A model generated the notes under the pieces. The model was not told where the DNA came from and made no database searches. It was given only the letters and a program-made list of their open reading frames with translations. The position numbers and the translations under genes are program-made. A DNA stretch of 64,000 bases from Streptomyces dioscori (GTDB lineage: Bacteria > Actinomycetota > Actinomycetes > Streptomycetales > Streptomycetaceae): contig NZ_KZ679038.1 of assembly GCF_003024195.1 (NCBI RefSeq), positions 620,001 to 684,000 on the forward strand. Reading direction: 5' to 3'. Of the stretch, positions 41,269 through 50,228 are shown in pieces (the stretch's first letter is position 1; every line of letters starts with the position of its first letter).

Positions 41269-42102
41269 TCACCAGTCGCTGGTCTCCACGGCGATCAGGG
41301 GCACCAGTTCGTTGCGCAGGGTCTCCAGGAAGGTGACGATCTCGGCCGCCACCGAGCGGTGCTGCAGGTCGTTCAGCACGTCGTGGTGGCCGCCCCGCAC
41401 GGTCGACAGGCGGGCTCGGGGCAGGGACTTGGCCGTGCGGACGAGCGCGTCGTGGTCCGCGAGCGGATCGGCGTCGCCGACGAGGATCAGCGCGGGCACG
41501 TCGGCCTCGCTGCCGTGGGCCGCTACGAGCAGGGCCTCTGGCACCGTCTCGCCGAGTGCGCCACGGCGTACCTGGGTGTCGTCCGTGAGCCTGCCCCGGT
41601 GGGCGGGGCAGGACGTGCGTACGTCGAGTTCGTCGTCCCAGGTACCGGCGGCGCCGATGGCTCCGCCGGCTCCGGTGGCGTGGCCCGGAAGCCCGGCGAG
41701 TACGACGGCGTCCGGTCGCAGCCCGGTCGGGGCGTCGCCCGCGGTGTCGCTCGCGCCGACGAGCGCGGCGACGGCGAGGGCCCCGGTGTCCGCACCCAGG
41801 AACACGACCGGGCGCACGATCCCGCCCTCTGCCCCGTTGTCGGTTCCGCCCTCGGTCCCGTTCTCCCCCGCGGTCCCGTCACCGGCGGCGGTCAACCGGG
41901 CCCCGAAGTCGGCGAGTTGGCCGTCCAGGTCGTCGGCGTCGATGTCCGGCGCGTCGACGACACGGACGCGGTAGGCGTCGGCGGCGAGCCGCCTGCCGAG
42001 CCGGGTGTAGGTGTCGCGGGTCTCTCCCCTGCCGGGTACCACGATGACGGTGCCGCGCGTGCGCAGGCCCTCGGGGGCGTGGTGGTCGGTGTATTCGGTC
42101 AT
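41269..42102 (-). CDS. Alpha/beta-hydrolase-fold protein
   Basis: A 277-residue hydrolase: VIVVPGRGETRDTYTRLGRRL at the oxyanion strand, nucleophile-elbow region FLGADTGALAVAAL with Asp where Ser is usual, Asp in LVGDADPLADHD and His in RGGHHDVLND. Asp as nucleophile would suggest dehalogenase- or epoxide-hydrolase-like chemistry, or the site is degenerate. A Gly/Glu/Thr-rich insertion lies at about 75-92. AGGAG is seven bases before the ATG; one base separates it from the preceding luciferase-like gene. Confidence 0.8.
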   Translation of the reverse strand: MTEYTDHHAPEGLRTRGTVIVVPGRGETRDTYTRLGRRLAADAYRVRVVDAPDIDADDLDGQLADFGARLTAAGDGTAGENGTEGGTDNGAEGGIVRPVVFLGADTGALAVAALVGASDTAGDAPTGLRPDAVVLAGLPGHATGAGGAIGAAGTWDDELDVRTSCPAHRGRLTDDTQVRRGALGETVPEALLVAAHGSEADVPALILVGDADPLADHDALVRTAKSLPRARLSTVRGGHHDVLNDLQHRSVAAEIVTFLETLRNELVPLIAVETSDW

Positions 42103-42103
42103 G

Positions 42104-43138
42104 TCAGACTCCTGCGAGTGCGGGCTCGGTCGCGGGCTGCCAGCCCAGGGCGGGTGCCACCTCGGTCGCGATGAGTTCGAGGGCGCGGATGGCGGTGTCG
42201 TGGTCGAGGACGGCCGGGTTGAACTGGGTGATGAGGTCGGTCGCGAGGGGCAGCACCTTCTCCTGCCGCAGTTCCGCGACGACCTCCTCGGTGGAGCCGT
42301 GGAAGCAGTGGAAGCGGCGCAGCGCCTCCTCCGGCGCGAGGCCTTTGGGGAAGGCGCCGCTCTCGGCCATGCGCAGCGCCGCCCGGTGCACGTCGTCACC
42401 GATGTGCCGAAGGGCCGTGCGCCGGTCCTTGGCCGGGAACACGAACCGGGACAGTCCGATCCGCGGGCGGCGCGGCCGGTCCCACGCGTCCAGGTACGCG
42501 TCGGCCCAGGGCCGCTGTATCTCGTCGGTGGGCGCGTCGAACCCGTACGCCGCCCGGTTGAGCAGCAGGTTCGAACCGCCGGCGGCGGCGTGCTGTGCGC
42601 CGGGCGCGCTGAAGACGCCCTGCCAGATCCGGTCGGAGAAGTCCCCGGGCGCGGGCTGGACGCGGAATCCGGGTGTACGCACCTCTTCGCCGGCCAGGGC
42701 CGTGCGCAGCACGCTCAGGTGCTCGGTGGTCAACTCCCGTTTGCGGGCGGGGTCACGGCCGAACGCGGCGTACTCCAGCTCGCTGTACCCACTGCCGACG
42801 CCGACCTCGACGCGGCCGCCGCTGAGCGTGTCGACGACGGCGATGTCCTCGGCGAGGCGCACCGGGTCCTCCAGCGGCAGCACCGTGATGGCCGTACCGA
42901 GGCGGATGCGGGTGGTCCGGGCCGCGGCGTGGGCGAGGAACGTCCAGGGTGAGGAGAGGCCGCCGCCGCTGCCGGGGACGTGGTGCTGGGCGACCCAGCC
43001 GACGTCGAAGCCGAGTTCGTCGGCGGCGACGAAGAGTTCGGTGGCGTTGCGGTAGGTCTGGGCCAGGTCGGTGCCCCGCCCCTGGACATGGGTGAGGAAG
43101 CCGAGTCTGAAGCGCGGTGTTCCGGTGGTGGTCGTCAT
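42104..43138 (-). CDS. LLM-class flavin-dependent oxidoreductase
   Basis: A 344-residue bacterial-luciferase-like TIM barrel: FLTHVQGRG, VAADELGFDVGWVAQHH, RTTRIRLGTAITVLPLEDPVRLAED and GRVEVGVGSGYSELEYAAFG are typical. Such enzymes use reduced FMN from a partner reductase to oxidise alkanesulfonates, sulfones, amines or aldehydes. The start at 43138 is an MTTTTG sequence. Together with the SsuE-like reductase it forms a two-component monooxygenase. Confidence 0.9.
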   Translation of the reverse strand: MTTTTGTPRFRLGFLTHVQGRGTDLAQTYRNATELFVAADELGFDVGWVAQHHVPGSGGGLSSPWTFLAHAAARTTRIRLGTAITVLPLEDPVRLAEDIAVVDTLSGGRVEVGVGSGYSELEYAAFGRDPARKRELTTEHLSVLRTALAGEEVRTPGFRVQPAPGDFSDRIWQGVFSAPGAQHAAAGGSNLLLNRAAYGFDAPTDEIQRPWADAYLDAWDRPRRPRIGLSRFVFPAKDRRTALRHIGDDVHRAALRMAESGAFPKGLAPEEALRRFHCFHGSTEEVVAELRQEKVLPLATDLITQFNPAVLDHDTAIRALELIATEVAPALGWQPATEPALAGV

Positions 43139-43202
43139 GAGGTGCTCGCCTTTCGAAGTCGCCTGGAGCACCGCCGAGTTGCCGAGCGGCGCACGGTGAG
43201 GC

Positions 43203-45014
43203 TCACCGTCCGGCTCCGCGTCCGAGACCGCTCCCGGCTCCGGCGACCGCGACGAGTCCCTCGGTGTCGGTGCCCGTATCGGTGCTGATCTCGTGCTCGT
43301 CGCCGGCTCCCAACACCCGGTCGAGGACGGCGCCGGCACCTCCGCCGGGAAGTTCGGTGCCACGCCAGGCGACGTGCTGGTCGGGGCGTACGAGGACGTT
43401 GCCGGTGCCGTAGACAGAGCGTGCTTCGGGATGGGTCAGGTGGATCACGGCGAAGGGCAGTGCCCGTGCCGCGGCCTCCGCGGCGAAGGCATGCTCGACG
43501 TCACGGTCCTCGGTGAGGACGAGCAGGGCCAGGGAGACACCGATGCGGTCGTGGAGTGTGCCGCCGTACGGGTCGACGTGTCCGTCGGGGGCCCGGTGGC
43601 CCGGTCGCGGGTCGTCCTCGTAGACGTCCGCACGCCAGCGGGGTTCGGAGTCGAGCTGGCCGGGTTCGTACCAGATCGCGCTCGACGCGTCGTAGCGCTC
43701 GTCGAAGGTGACGCCCGCCGCCGGGTCGCGGTCCTTGCCGAGCCGTTCGCCGATCTCCTTCCGGCGCCGCGCGGCCTCCGGTCCGAGGTCGGCGTCGTCG
43801 GGGATGCCGCCGCGGCGGATCTCCGCGAGGGTCGACTGGGTACGGCGGGCCCGTTGGAGGGAGTGGTCGGCGATGCGCCAGTTGTGTCTGCGGCGCTCCT
43901 CGTCGTACGAGTCGAGCAGCGTCCGCGGCGCGTGGCCGCCGATGACCGCGGCCAGTTTCCAGCCGAGGTTGACCACGTCGCCGAAGCCCTCGCCGAGGTT
44001 GCCGCCGGGGGTACGGACATGCGCGGCGTCACCGGCCAGCAGGACCCGGCCGCGGTGGAACGTCTCGGCGATCCGGGTGGCGTGGTAGAAGGTCGTCGCC
44101 GATACCAGTTCGAGGTCCAGGTCGAACCCGAACGCGGCCCGGCCGATCTCCAGCAGCTCGTCCTCCGTGGGCTCGTGGTCCAGCGGGTACGGGCCGGCGT
44201 AGACGCGCCACTCGCGGGTGCTCACCGCCGCCAGGAAGCCGGACGCCTTCGCGTTGACGACGATGTTGCTGCCGCTCGGCGCCGCTCCGACCCGGTCGCT
44301 GATGTCGCCGGTACGGACGATGAGCCGCAGCCGCTTCTCGGTGGCGTGCTCGCCCTCGCGCCCGATGCCCGCCAGCCGTCGGGTGGTGCTGCTCCCGCCG
44401 TCGGTGCCCAGCACATAGGCGGCACGGACGGTGCGCCGCTCACCCTCGCTCACCCCACCTGCCGCGTCACCGTCCACGCCCACGATCTCGGCATCGACGC
44501 CGTCGGCGTGCTCGCGAAGTGCCCTCAGCTCCCAGCCGCCCGCGACGCTCACGCCCTGTTCCCGCAGCCGGTCGAGGAAGACTTGCTGGAGCACGGTCTG
44601 CGGCCGTCGCAGGGCTTCCTCCGACGCGTACGAGGCCGTGGGGCGCAGGGAGTTGAAGGAAGGGCGTGGCAGCGGGACCAGTTCGTGTCCGGCCAGGGAG
44701 GTGACCAGCCTGGTGCCCTGGTTCCACTCCGGTGGGTAGGTCCAGGCGTCCCGGATGCGCTGGAGCAGCCCCCAGCGCCGGAAGTGTTCCACCACGCGAG
44801 GGGTGTGTCCCATCGCTCCGGCCCGTACCAGGGTCGCGGTGCGGGCGCGGTCCACTACGGCGACGCGGACGCCGCGCCCGGCCAGTTCGATCGCGGCGGA
44901 GAGGCCGACGGGGCCCGCTCCGACGATCAGTACGTCCACGGTGTCCGGCGGGGTGGCGGCCGGGAACCGTACCGTGTGGACGTCACGCCCGCCCGTCACC
45001 GACAGTTCGTTCAT
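43203..45014 (-). CDS. FAD-dependent aromatic-ring-type monooxygenase
   Basis: A 603-residue hydroxylase of the PheA/TfdB type. FAD site VLIVGAGPVGLSAAIELAGRG at about 28-48 (GxGxxG), DG motif GTDGGSS, and GD motif LLAGDAAHVRTP followed by GGNLGEGFGD are in place; a thioredoxin-like C-terminal domain follows from about 500. It hydroxylates aromatic or polyketide-like rings with NAD(P)H and O2. It is embedded between two luciferase-like genes (10 and 64 bases), so it works on the same imported compound. Confidence 0.9.
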   Translation of the reverse strand: MNELSVTGGRDVHTVRFPAATPPDTVDVLIVGAGPVGLSAAIELAGRGVRVAVVDRARTATLVRAGAMGHTPRVVEHFRRWGLLQRIRDAWTYPPEWNQGTRLVTSLAGHELVPLPRPSFNSLRPTASYASEEALRRPQTVLQQVFLDRLREQGVSVAGGWELRALREHADGVDAEIVGVDGDAAGGVSEGERRTVRAAYVLGTDGGSSTTRRLAGIGREGEHATEKRLRLIVRTGDISDRVGAAPSGSNIVVNAKASGFLAAVSTREWRVYAGPYPLDHEPTEDELLEIGRAAFGFDLDLELVSATTFYHATRIAETFHRGRVLLAGDAAHVRTPGGNLGEGFGDVVNLGWKLAAVIGGHAPRTLLDSYDEERRRHNWRIADHSLQRARRTQSTLAEIRRGGIPDDADLGPEAARRRKEIGERLGKDRDPAAGVTFDERYDASSAIWYEPGQLDSEPRWRADVYEDDPRPGHRAPDGHVDPYGGTLHDRIGVSLALLVLTEDRDVEHAFAAEAAARALPFAVIHLTHPEARSVYGTGNVLVRPDQHVAWRGTELPGGGAGAVLDRVLGAGDEHEISTDTGTDTEGLVAVAGAGSGLGRGAGR

Positions 45015-45024
45015 GTCCCTGTCC

Positions 45025-46365
45025 TCAGTGGTCCGCGAGGCTGGGCTCGCGGGTGTTGCGGTTGGCGGGGACCGGCAGGCCCAGGTTGCCGCGCAGGGTG
45101 TCGGCCGCGTACTCGGTGCGGAACAGTCCGCGCTTCTGCAGGATCGGGACGACGCCGTCGACGAAGAGTTCCAGGTCGGCGTTGTTGCGGAAGGCGAGGT
45201 TGATGCCGTCGAAGGTGCCGGCGTCGAACCACTTCTCGATGGTGTCGGCCACGGTCGCCGGCGCCCCGACGAACGGCGAGCGACGGAATTCGCTTACGGA
45301 CTGGGCCACTTGACGCAGGGTCAGGTTCTCGGCCTTCGCCCGCTCGATCAGCTTGGACGCGCCGGTACGACCGCCCTTCTCGGCGAGGTGCGCCACGTCC
45401 GGGAACGGCGCGTCCAGGTCGTGCGCGCTGAAGTCGTACGCGCCGAAGGAGCGGCCCAGGAGCGCGAGGTTGCCCTTGAAGTCGTTGTCCTCCTCGAAGA
45501 TCTCCCGCTCGCGCCGCTGGGCGGCCTCGTCGGTGGCTGCGACGATCGGTCCGCCGTGGATGAAGATCTTGATGTGCTCGGGGTCGCGGCCGTAGGAGGC
45601 GGTGCGCTTCTTGATGTCGGCGTAGTAGTCCTGCGCCTGCTGCAGTGAACCGCCCGGCGCGTAGATGCCCTCGGCGACCTGTGCGGCGAGGTCGCGGCCC
45701 TCCTCGGAGACGCCGGCCTGGAAGATGACCGGCTGGCCCTGCGGCGAGCGCGAGAGGTTGAGCGGCCCGGCGACCTTGAAGTGCTCGCCCTCGTGGTTGA
45801 GTTCGTGCAGCTTGGCGGGGTCGAGGAAGATGTCCCGCTCGACGTCGGCGGGGAACGCGTCGTCCTCGTACGAGTCCCACAGGCCGCGGGCGACCTTCAC
45901 GAACTCCAGCGCCCTGCCGTAGCGGGTGGTGTAGTCGAGGTGTTCGTCCAGCCCGTAGTTGCGGGACGTTCCGGTGTCGAAGCTGGTCACGACGTTCCAG
46001 CCGGCCCGGCCGCCGCTGATGTGGTCGAGGGAGGCGAACCGGCGGGCGAGGTTGAAGGGCGAGTTGTACGTCGAACTCGCCGTGCCGACCAGACCGATGT
46101 GCCGGGTGTGGGTGGCGACCGCCGACAACAGGGTCAGCGGTTCGAGCCGGTTGAGATAGTGCGAGGGGTAGGTCGCGTTGATGAACTGACTGTCGACGAC
46201 GAACAGGGCGTCGAACAGGGCGTGTTCGGCCGCCTGCGCCTGCTTGATGTAGTAGTTGATGTCGATGCTGGCGTTCTTCGCGACGCTCGGGTCCTTCCAC
46301 AGACCGTGCTGGCCGGGGCCGCCGACGCCGTAGGGGTGCAGGGCGAGGTGGATCGTGCGGGGCAT
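45025..46365 (-). CDS. NtaA/SnaA/DszA-family FMN-dependent monooxygenase
   Basis: A 446-residue luciferase-like enzyme of the NtaA/SnaA/SoxA(DszA) family: FFVADS-like LFVVDSQFIN, ISGGRAGWNVVTS, QPVIFQAGVSEEGRDLAA and FVGAPATVADTIEKWFDAG. Members oxidise sulfones (DszA), nitrilotriacetate or other bulky substrates with reduced FMN from a separate reductase. GAGAGGAA precedes the ATG at 46365. A perfect 16-bp hairpin separates it from the transporter genes upstream. The frame open to 47046 overlaps the ATPase gene and is not used. Confidence 0.92.
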   Translation of the reverse strand: MPRTIHLALHPYGVGGPGQHGLWKDPSVAKNASIDINYYIKQAQAAEHALFDALFVVDSQFINATYPSHYLNRLEPLTLLSAVATHTRHIGLVGTASSTYNSPFNLARRFASLDHISGGRAGWNVVTSFDTGTSRNYGLDEHLDYTTRYGRALEFVKVARGLWDSYEDDAFPADVERDIFLDPAKLHELNHEGEHFKVAGPLNLSRSPQGQPVIFQAGVSEEGRDLAAQVAEGIYAPGGSLQQAQDYYADIKKRTASYGRDPEHIKIFIHGGPIVAATDEAAQRREREIFEEDNDFKGNLALLGRSFGAYDFSAHDLDAPFPDVAHLAEKGGRTGASKLIERAKAENLTLRQVAQSVSEFRRSPFVGAPATVADTIEKWFDAGTFDGINLAFRNNADLELFVDGVVPILQKRGLFRTEYAADTLRGNLGLPVPANRNTREPSLADH

Positions 46366-46414
46366 GCGGATTCCTCTCGGTGGTGCGGAAGTTGAGGGGT
46401 GCGGGGGTTCACAG

Positions 46415-46456
46415 GCACACCTGGGTGCGCGGGTTCGTCGGCGCACCCAGGTGTGC
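46415..46456 (-). terminator. Perfect 16-bp hairpin between transporter and monooxygenase genes
   Basis: GCACACCTGGGTGCGC (46415-46430) and GCGCACCCAGGTGTGC (46441-46456) pair fully around a 10-base loop, starting four bases after the ATPase stop. It can terminate part of the transcripts or protect the 3' end of the transporter message, giving unequal expression inside the operon. Confidence 0.65.
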
Positions 46457-46460
46457 GGAC

Positions 46461-47333
46461 TCAAGCGTGCAGCAGCGCGCGGAGCCGGTCGCGTTCGGCG
46501 CGGTCGGCCGAGGCACTGCGCAGGGTGGGCGCGGAGCCGACGAGCAGCCGGGTGTAGACGTGCCGGGGATCGGTGATGACGTCGCGGGCCGCGCCGACCT
46601 CGACGAGTTCGCCCTGGTAGAGCACGGCGATACGGTCGGCGACCCCGGCGACGGACCCCAGGTCGTGCGAGATGAAGACGAGGGCCACGCCCGCAGCGCG
46701 CAGATCCTTGAGGATCTGCAGGATCTGTACGCGGTTGGCCGAGTCGAGCGCGCTGACCGGCTCGTCGAGGATGACCAGCTTCGGCTCGGTGACCAGCGCC
46801 CGGGCCACCGCGACCCGCTGGCGCTGACCGCCGGACAGCTCCCCCGGCAGCCGGTCGAGCAGTTCCTCGGAGAGCTGGACGCGGGCGAGGAACGTACGGG
46901 CCCGGTCCGCCGCTTCCTGTCGTGCCACGCCCTGGATGAGCAGCGGCTCGATCAGCGACTCCTCGACGGTGAGGTCGGGGTCGAGGCTGCGCAGCGGGTC
47001 CTGGAAGACGTACTGGACGACGCCGCGGCGGCGCAGTCTGCGCCACTGACGGCTGCCGTACGCCCCGACGTCCTCGCCGCCGATGACGATCCGGCCCGCG
47101 GAGGCGCGTACCAGGCCGAGGACCGTGCGGGCGAAGGTGGACTTGCCCGATCCCGTCTCGCCGATGATGCCGACGGTTTCCCCGGGTGCGACGCTCAGCG
47201 AGACGTCGTGCAGGGCGCGGCGGCGCTGTCGGCGGGGCCCGTAGTGCACGTCGAGGCCGGTGACCTCCAGGACGGCCCGTCCGTCCGCCCCCGCTTCGGC
47301 GGACCGCTGTCCCTGTGTCTGCTCGGTGGTCAC
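46461..47333 (-). CDS. Peptide/nickel-type ABC transporter ATPase (DppF-like)
   Basis: A 290-residue ATPase: Walker A GETGSGKST, Q-loop YVFQDPLRSLDP, signature LSGGQRQRVAVARAL, Walker B LVILDEPVSALD, H-loop ISHDLGSV, and a C-terminal oligopeptide-type extension HVYTRLLVGSAP. The GTG at 47333 overlaps the stop of the other ATPase (GTGA) and has AGGAG upstream. One of two ATPases that drive the importer encoded upstream. Confidence 0.9.
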   Translation of the reverse strand: MTTEQTQGQRSAEAGADGRAVLEVTGLDVHYGPRRQRRRALHDVSLSVAPGETVGIIGETGSGKSTFARTVLGLVRASAGRIVIGGEDVGAYGSRQWRRLRRRGVVQYVFQDPLRSLDPDLTVEESLIEPLLIQGVARQEAADRARTFLARVQLSEELLDRLPGELSGGQRQRVAVARALVTEPKLVILDEPVSALDSANRVQILQILKDLRAAGVALVFISHDLGSVAGVADRIAVLYQGELVEVGAARDVITDPRHVYTRLLVGSAPTLRSASADRAERDRLRALLHA

Positions 47334-48265
47334 GATGTCTCCTGCGGCGTGAGCGGCGTGAGGAACTTCTCCAGGCCGTACTGGTCGTGCTCGGCGATGA
47401 GCAGTCGGGTGTACTCGTGGCGCGGACGGTGGAGTACGTCGCTCGTCGGGCCCTGTTCCACCACCTCGCCCTCGCGCATGACGAGGACCTCGTCGCACAG
47501 CTGGGCGACGACGGCCAGGTCGTGGGAGACGACCACCAGGGCCAGACCGGCCTGTTCGCGGAGTTCGGCGAGGAGGTCGAGGATCTCGGCCTGGACCGTG
47601 ACGTCGAGCGCGGTCGTCGCCTCGTCGGCGATGAGGATCTGCGGGTCGGCGGCGATCGCGACGGCGATCAGGACGCGCTGGAGCATGCCGCCGGACAGCT
47701 CGTGCGTGTACTGGCCGTAGACCAGTTCCGGATCGCGCAGTTGGACGGCCTGGAGCAGTTCGACGGCACGGTGGCGTGCCTCGCGCCGCTTCAGGCCCTT
47801 CTTGACCCGGATGACCTCGGCGATCTGCGCGCCCACCCGGATCGAGGGGTTGAGGTAGGACGCCGGGTCCTGGAAGACCGCGCTGATCGTGGCGCCGCGC
47901 AGGGCCGTCCACTGCTGGGGTGTCAGGGTCGCGATGTCGGTGCCGGCGATCTCGATGGAGCCGGCGGAGACCTCGAAGTGCGGGGGCAGGATGCCCAGCG
48001 TGGCCCGGCAGGTGAGGGTCTTGCCGCTGCCCGACTCGCCGACGATGCCGACCGTTTTCCCCGGGGTGAGTTCGAAGCTCACGCCGTGGACGATCTCGCG
48101 GTCGGTGACCTGGTCGCTGATGCGCACACCGCGCACGGCGAGCACGGGTGCGGCCGTCGTACCGGCCGTGGAAAGCTCACCGACGGACCCGGTGGCGGGC
48201 TCCGTGGCGGGCTCGGCGGCACACAGGGCCGTGCCGGGGGCGGCCTTCGCGGACAGCGTGGTCAT
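47330..48265 (-). CDS. Peptide/nickel-type ABC transporter ATPase (DppD-like)
   Basis: A 311-residue ATPase. An Ala/Thr-rich N-terminal stretch precedes Walker A GESGSGKTLT; Q-loop AVFQDPASYLNP, signature LSGGMLQRV, Walker B ILIADEATTALD and H-loop VSHDLAVVAQ follow, then RHEYTRLLI. GGAGG is seven bases before the ATG at 48265, which shares one base with the permease stop (TGATG). Confidence 0.92.
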   Translation of the reverse strand: MTTLSAKAAPGTALCAAEPATEPATGSVGELSTAGTTAAPVLAVRGVRISDQVTDREIVHGVSFELTPGKTVGIVGESGSGKTLTCRATLGILPPHFEVSAGSIEIAGTDIATLTPQQWTALRGATISAVFQDPASYLNPSIRVGAQIAEVIRVKKGLKRREARHRAVELLQAVQLRDPELVYGQYTHELSGGMLQRVLIAVAIAADPQILIADEATTALDVTVQAEILDLLAELREQAGLALVVVSHDLAVVAQLCDEVLVMREGEVVEQGPTSDVLHRPRHEYTRLLIAEHDQYGLEKFLTPLTPQETS

Positions 48266-49158
48266 CACGCACCTCCGGTGGATACGGGGTCGGGCTTGCC
48301 GAGGCGATTGGCGCGGGCCTTGCGGGTGTTGACGAAGGCCCGGCCCGCTTCGCCGGAGACGTCGCGGATCGCGTCGGCGAGCAGGTTGCTGGCCCAGACG
48401 GTGATCATGATCAGCACCGCGGGGGCGAGGGGCGCCCACGGCTGGTAGCTGAGATAGCCGAGGTCGGAGGCGAGCAGTCCGCCCCAGGTCGGTGCGGGAG
48501 GCTGTACGCCGATGCCCAGGAAGGTGAGGCTGGAGACGATGATGAAACCGACGCCGATGGTCTGGGCGAGCGCGACGGCGATCGGCGGGAGCACCTTGAC
48601 CCAGACGTGCCGGCGGACGATCCAGCCGGTCGAGGCGCCCGCGACGAGTGCTGCCTCCACGTAGGGAGAGCGGGCGACGGCCAGGGTGGCGGCGCGGGCC
48701 ACCCGGTAGAAGAGCGGGGAGACCAGGGCTCCGGTGACGAGCATGGCCTGGGTGATGCCGTTGCCCAGGAGCGCGATGACGGCGACCGCGAACAGCAGGA
48801 ACGGCAGGGCGACCAGCGTGTCGGCCAGCCGCAGGGTGAGCCATTCGAAGGTCCGGCCGAGGTAGACCGACAGGATACCGGGGATCGCGCCGACGACCAG
48901 GGCCATCACGGCGACTTCGAGGGAGCCGAGCACGCTGACGCGTGAGCCGTCCAGGAGCCGGCTGAAGGTGTCCCGGCCGAGGTAGTCGGTGCCGAGCCAG
49001 TGGGATCCGGAGGCCGCGGCAAGGGTGTTGTCGCTGGTGGCCAGGGGGTTCTGCGGGGCGAGCAGCGGGCCGAGGACGGCCAGCAGCGCGATCAGGGTGA
49101 GGATGACCACGGCGATGCGGCCGGAGGTCAGGCTGAGGACGCGGCGCACCATGGTCAT
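48265..49158 (-). CDS. Peptide/nickel-type ABC permease (DppC-like)
   Basis: A 297-residue permease with six hydrophobic helices, an extracytoplasmic LLAPQNPLATSDNTLAAASGSHWLGTDYLGRDTFSRLL segment typical of the DppC group (N-terminal half of it at about 34-71), and an EAA-type loop (YVEAALVAGASTGWIVRRHV). ATG ACC ATG at 49158 gives an ATGA overlap with the preceding permease gene. Confidence 0.9.
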   Translation of the reverse strand: MTMVRRVLSLTSGRIAVVILTLIALLAVLGPLLAPQNPLATSDNTLAAASGSHWLGTDYLGRDTFSRLLDGSRVSVLGSLEVAVMALVVGAIPGILSVYLGRTFEWLTLRLADTLVALPFLLFAVAVIALLGNGITQAMLVTGALVSPLFYRVARAATLAVARSPYVEAALVAGASTGWIVRRHVWVKVLPPIAVALAQTIGVGFIIVSSLTFLGIGVQPPAPTWGGLLASDLGYLSYQPWAPLAPAVLIMITVWASNLLADAIRDVSGEAGRAFVNTRKARANRLGKPDPVSTGGA

Positions 49159-50183
49159 ACCCCCCGCTGGGATGCCGGTGTGACACGTGCCAGCACCAGG
49201 TTGACGATCAGGTTGAAGAGGACGACCAGGACGATCGACACGACGAGGACTCCCTGTACGGCCGGTACGTCGCCGGCCTGGGCGGAGTCGTTGGCGAACC
49301 GGCCGAAGCCCTGCAGCCCGAAGATCCATTCGGTGACGACGGAGGCGCCGACCAGTGCGGGGAATTTCAGGCCGAGGGTGGCCAGGGCCGGGCCGATGCC
49401 GTTGCGGAGCACATGGCCGAGGAAGATCCGACGTGGGCTCAGGCCCCGTACGACCGCGCCCGTCACGTAGTTCTCGCGGAAGGCGGCGACGAGACTGCCG
49501 CGGAGTTGGCGGGCCACGTCCGCGACGACGTCGAAGCTGAGCGCGAGCGCCGGGAGCGTGATGTGCGCGAGCCAGGGGCCGACACCCTGTTCGGCCGGGA
49601 TGTATCCGGCGGAGGGGAACAGATGCAGTCCCACGGCGAAGACCGCGACCAGCACGATACCGACGACGAACGCGGGCATCACCGAGATGAGGGTGACGAA
49701 GCCGGTGATGGCCCGGTCGATCCAGGTGGTGCGCTTGAGTGCCGCGAGCGTGCCGAGGGTGAAGCCGAGGACGACACCGATGATCAGCGCGAACGTGGCG
49801 ACGGACAGGCTCACTCCGAGGCCCAGGCCGATGAGTGTGGAGATGTCGGCGCCGTTGGTCCAGCTGGTGCCGAGCTGTCCGTGCAGGACACCGGTGAACC
49901 AGTCCCAGTACTGGACCAGGAACGGCCGGTCGAGACCCCACTGGGCCTCGACCCGCGCGATGGCCTCGGGGGTCGCCTCCTCGCCCAGCTGGATCCGCGC
50001 CGGGCTGAGTCCGCTCATCGACCGCAGCGCGAAGGTCACGAAGGTCGCGACGAGGAAGACGGGCACGAAGATCGCGACCGACCGGGCCAGGGTGACCAGG
50101 AGGCGGCCGAGCCTGTGCCGCACCCTGGTCCCGACGACCCTGCGACGGCGGGCAGGCGGGGCCTGTTCCGCGGTCGTCGTCAT
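49155..50183 (-). CDS. Peptide/nickel-type ABC permease (DppB-like)
   Basis: A 342-residue permease: a basic N terminus, first helix at about 27-50, LGLDRPFLVQYWDWFTGVLHGQLGTSW-like extracytoplasmic loop (EAQWGLDRPFLVQY) characteristic of DppB, then five more helices and an EAA-type loop (RENYVTGAVVRGLSPRRIFLGHV). It follows the binding protein by 45 bases. Confidence 0.9.
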   Translation of the reverse strand: MTTTAEQAPPARRRRVVGTRVRHRLGRLLVTLARSVAIFVPVFLVATFVTFALRSMSGLSPARIQLGEEATPEAIARVEAQWGLDRPFLVQYWDWFTGVLHGQLGTSWTNGADISTLIGLGLGVSLSVATFALIIGVVLGFTLGTLAALKRTTWIDRAITGFVTLISVMPAFVVGIVLVAVFAVGLHLFPSAGYIPAEQGVGPWLAHITLPALALSFDVVADVARQLRGSLVAAFRENYVTGAVVRGLSPRRIFLGHVLRNGIGPALATLGLKFPALVGASVVTEWIFGLQGFGRFANDSAQAGDVPAVQGVLVVSIVLVVLFNLIVNLVLARVTPASQRGV

Positions 50184-50228
50184 GGGCTTGCCCCTCTCTT
50201 GTGGTGGGTTCTTGGCTGGGACGAGGTG

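Noticed and set aside
45025..47046. Extended N terminus for the NtaA-like monooxygenase
   Set aside because: The family starts at the MPRTIHL sequence at 46365 with a good ribosome site; the extension overlaps the ATPase gene and crosses the hairpin.
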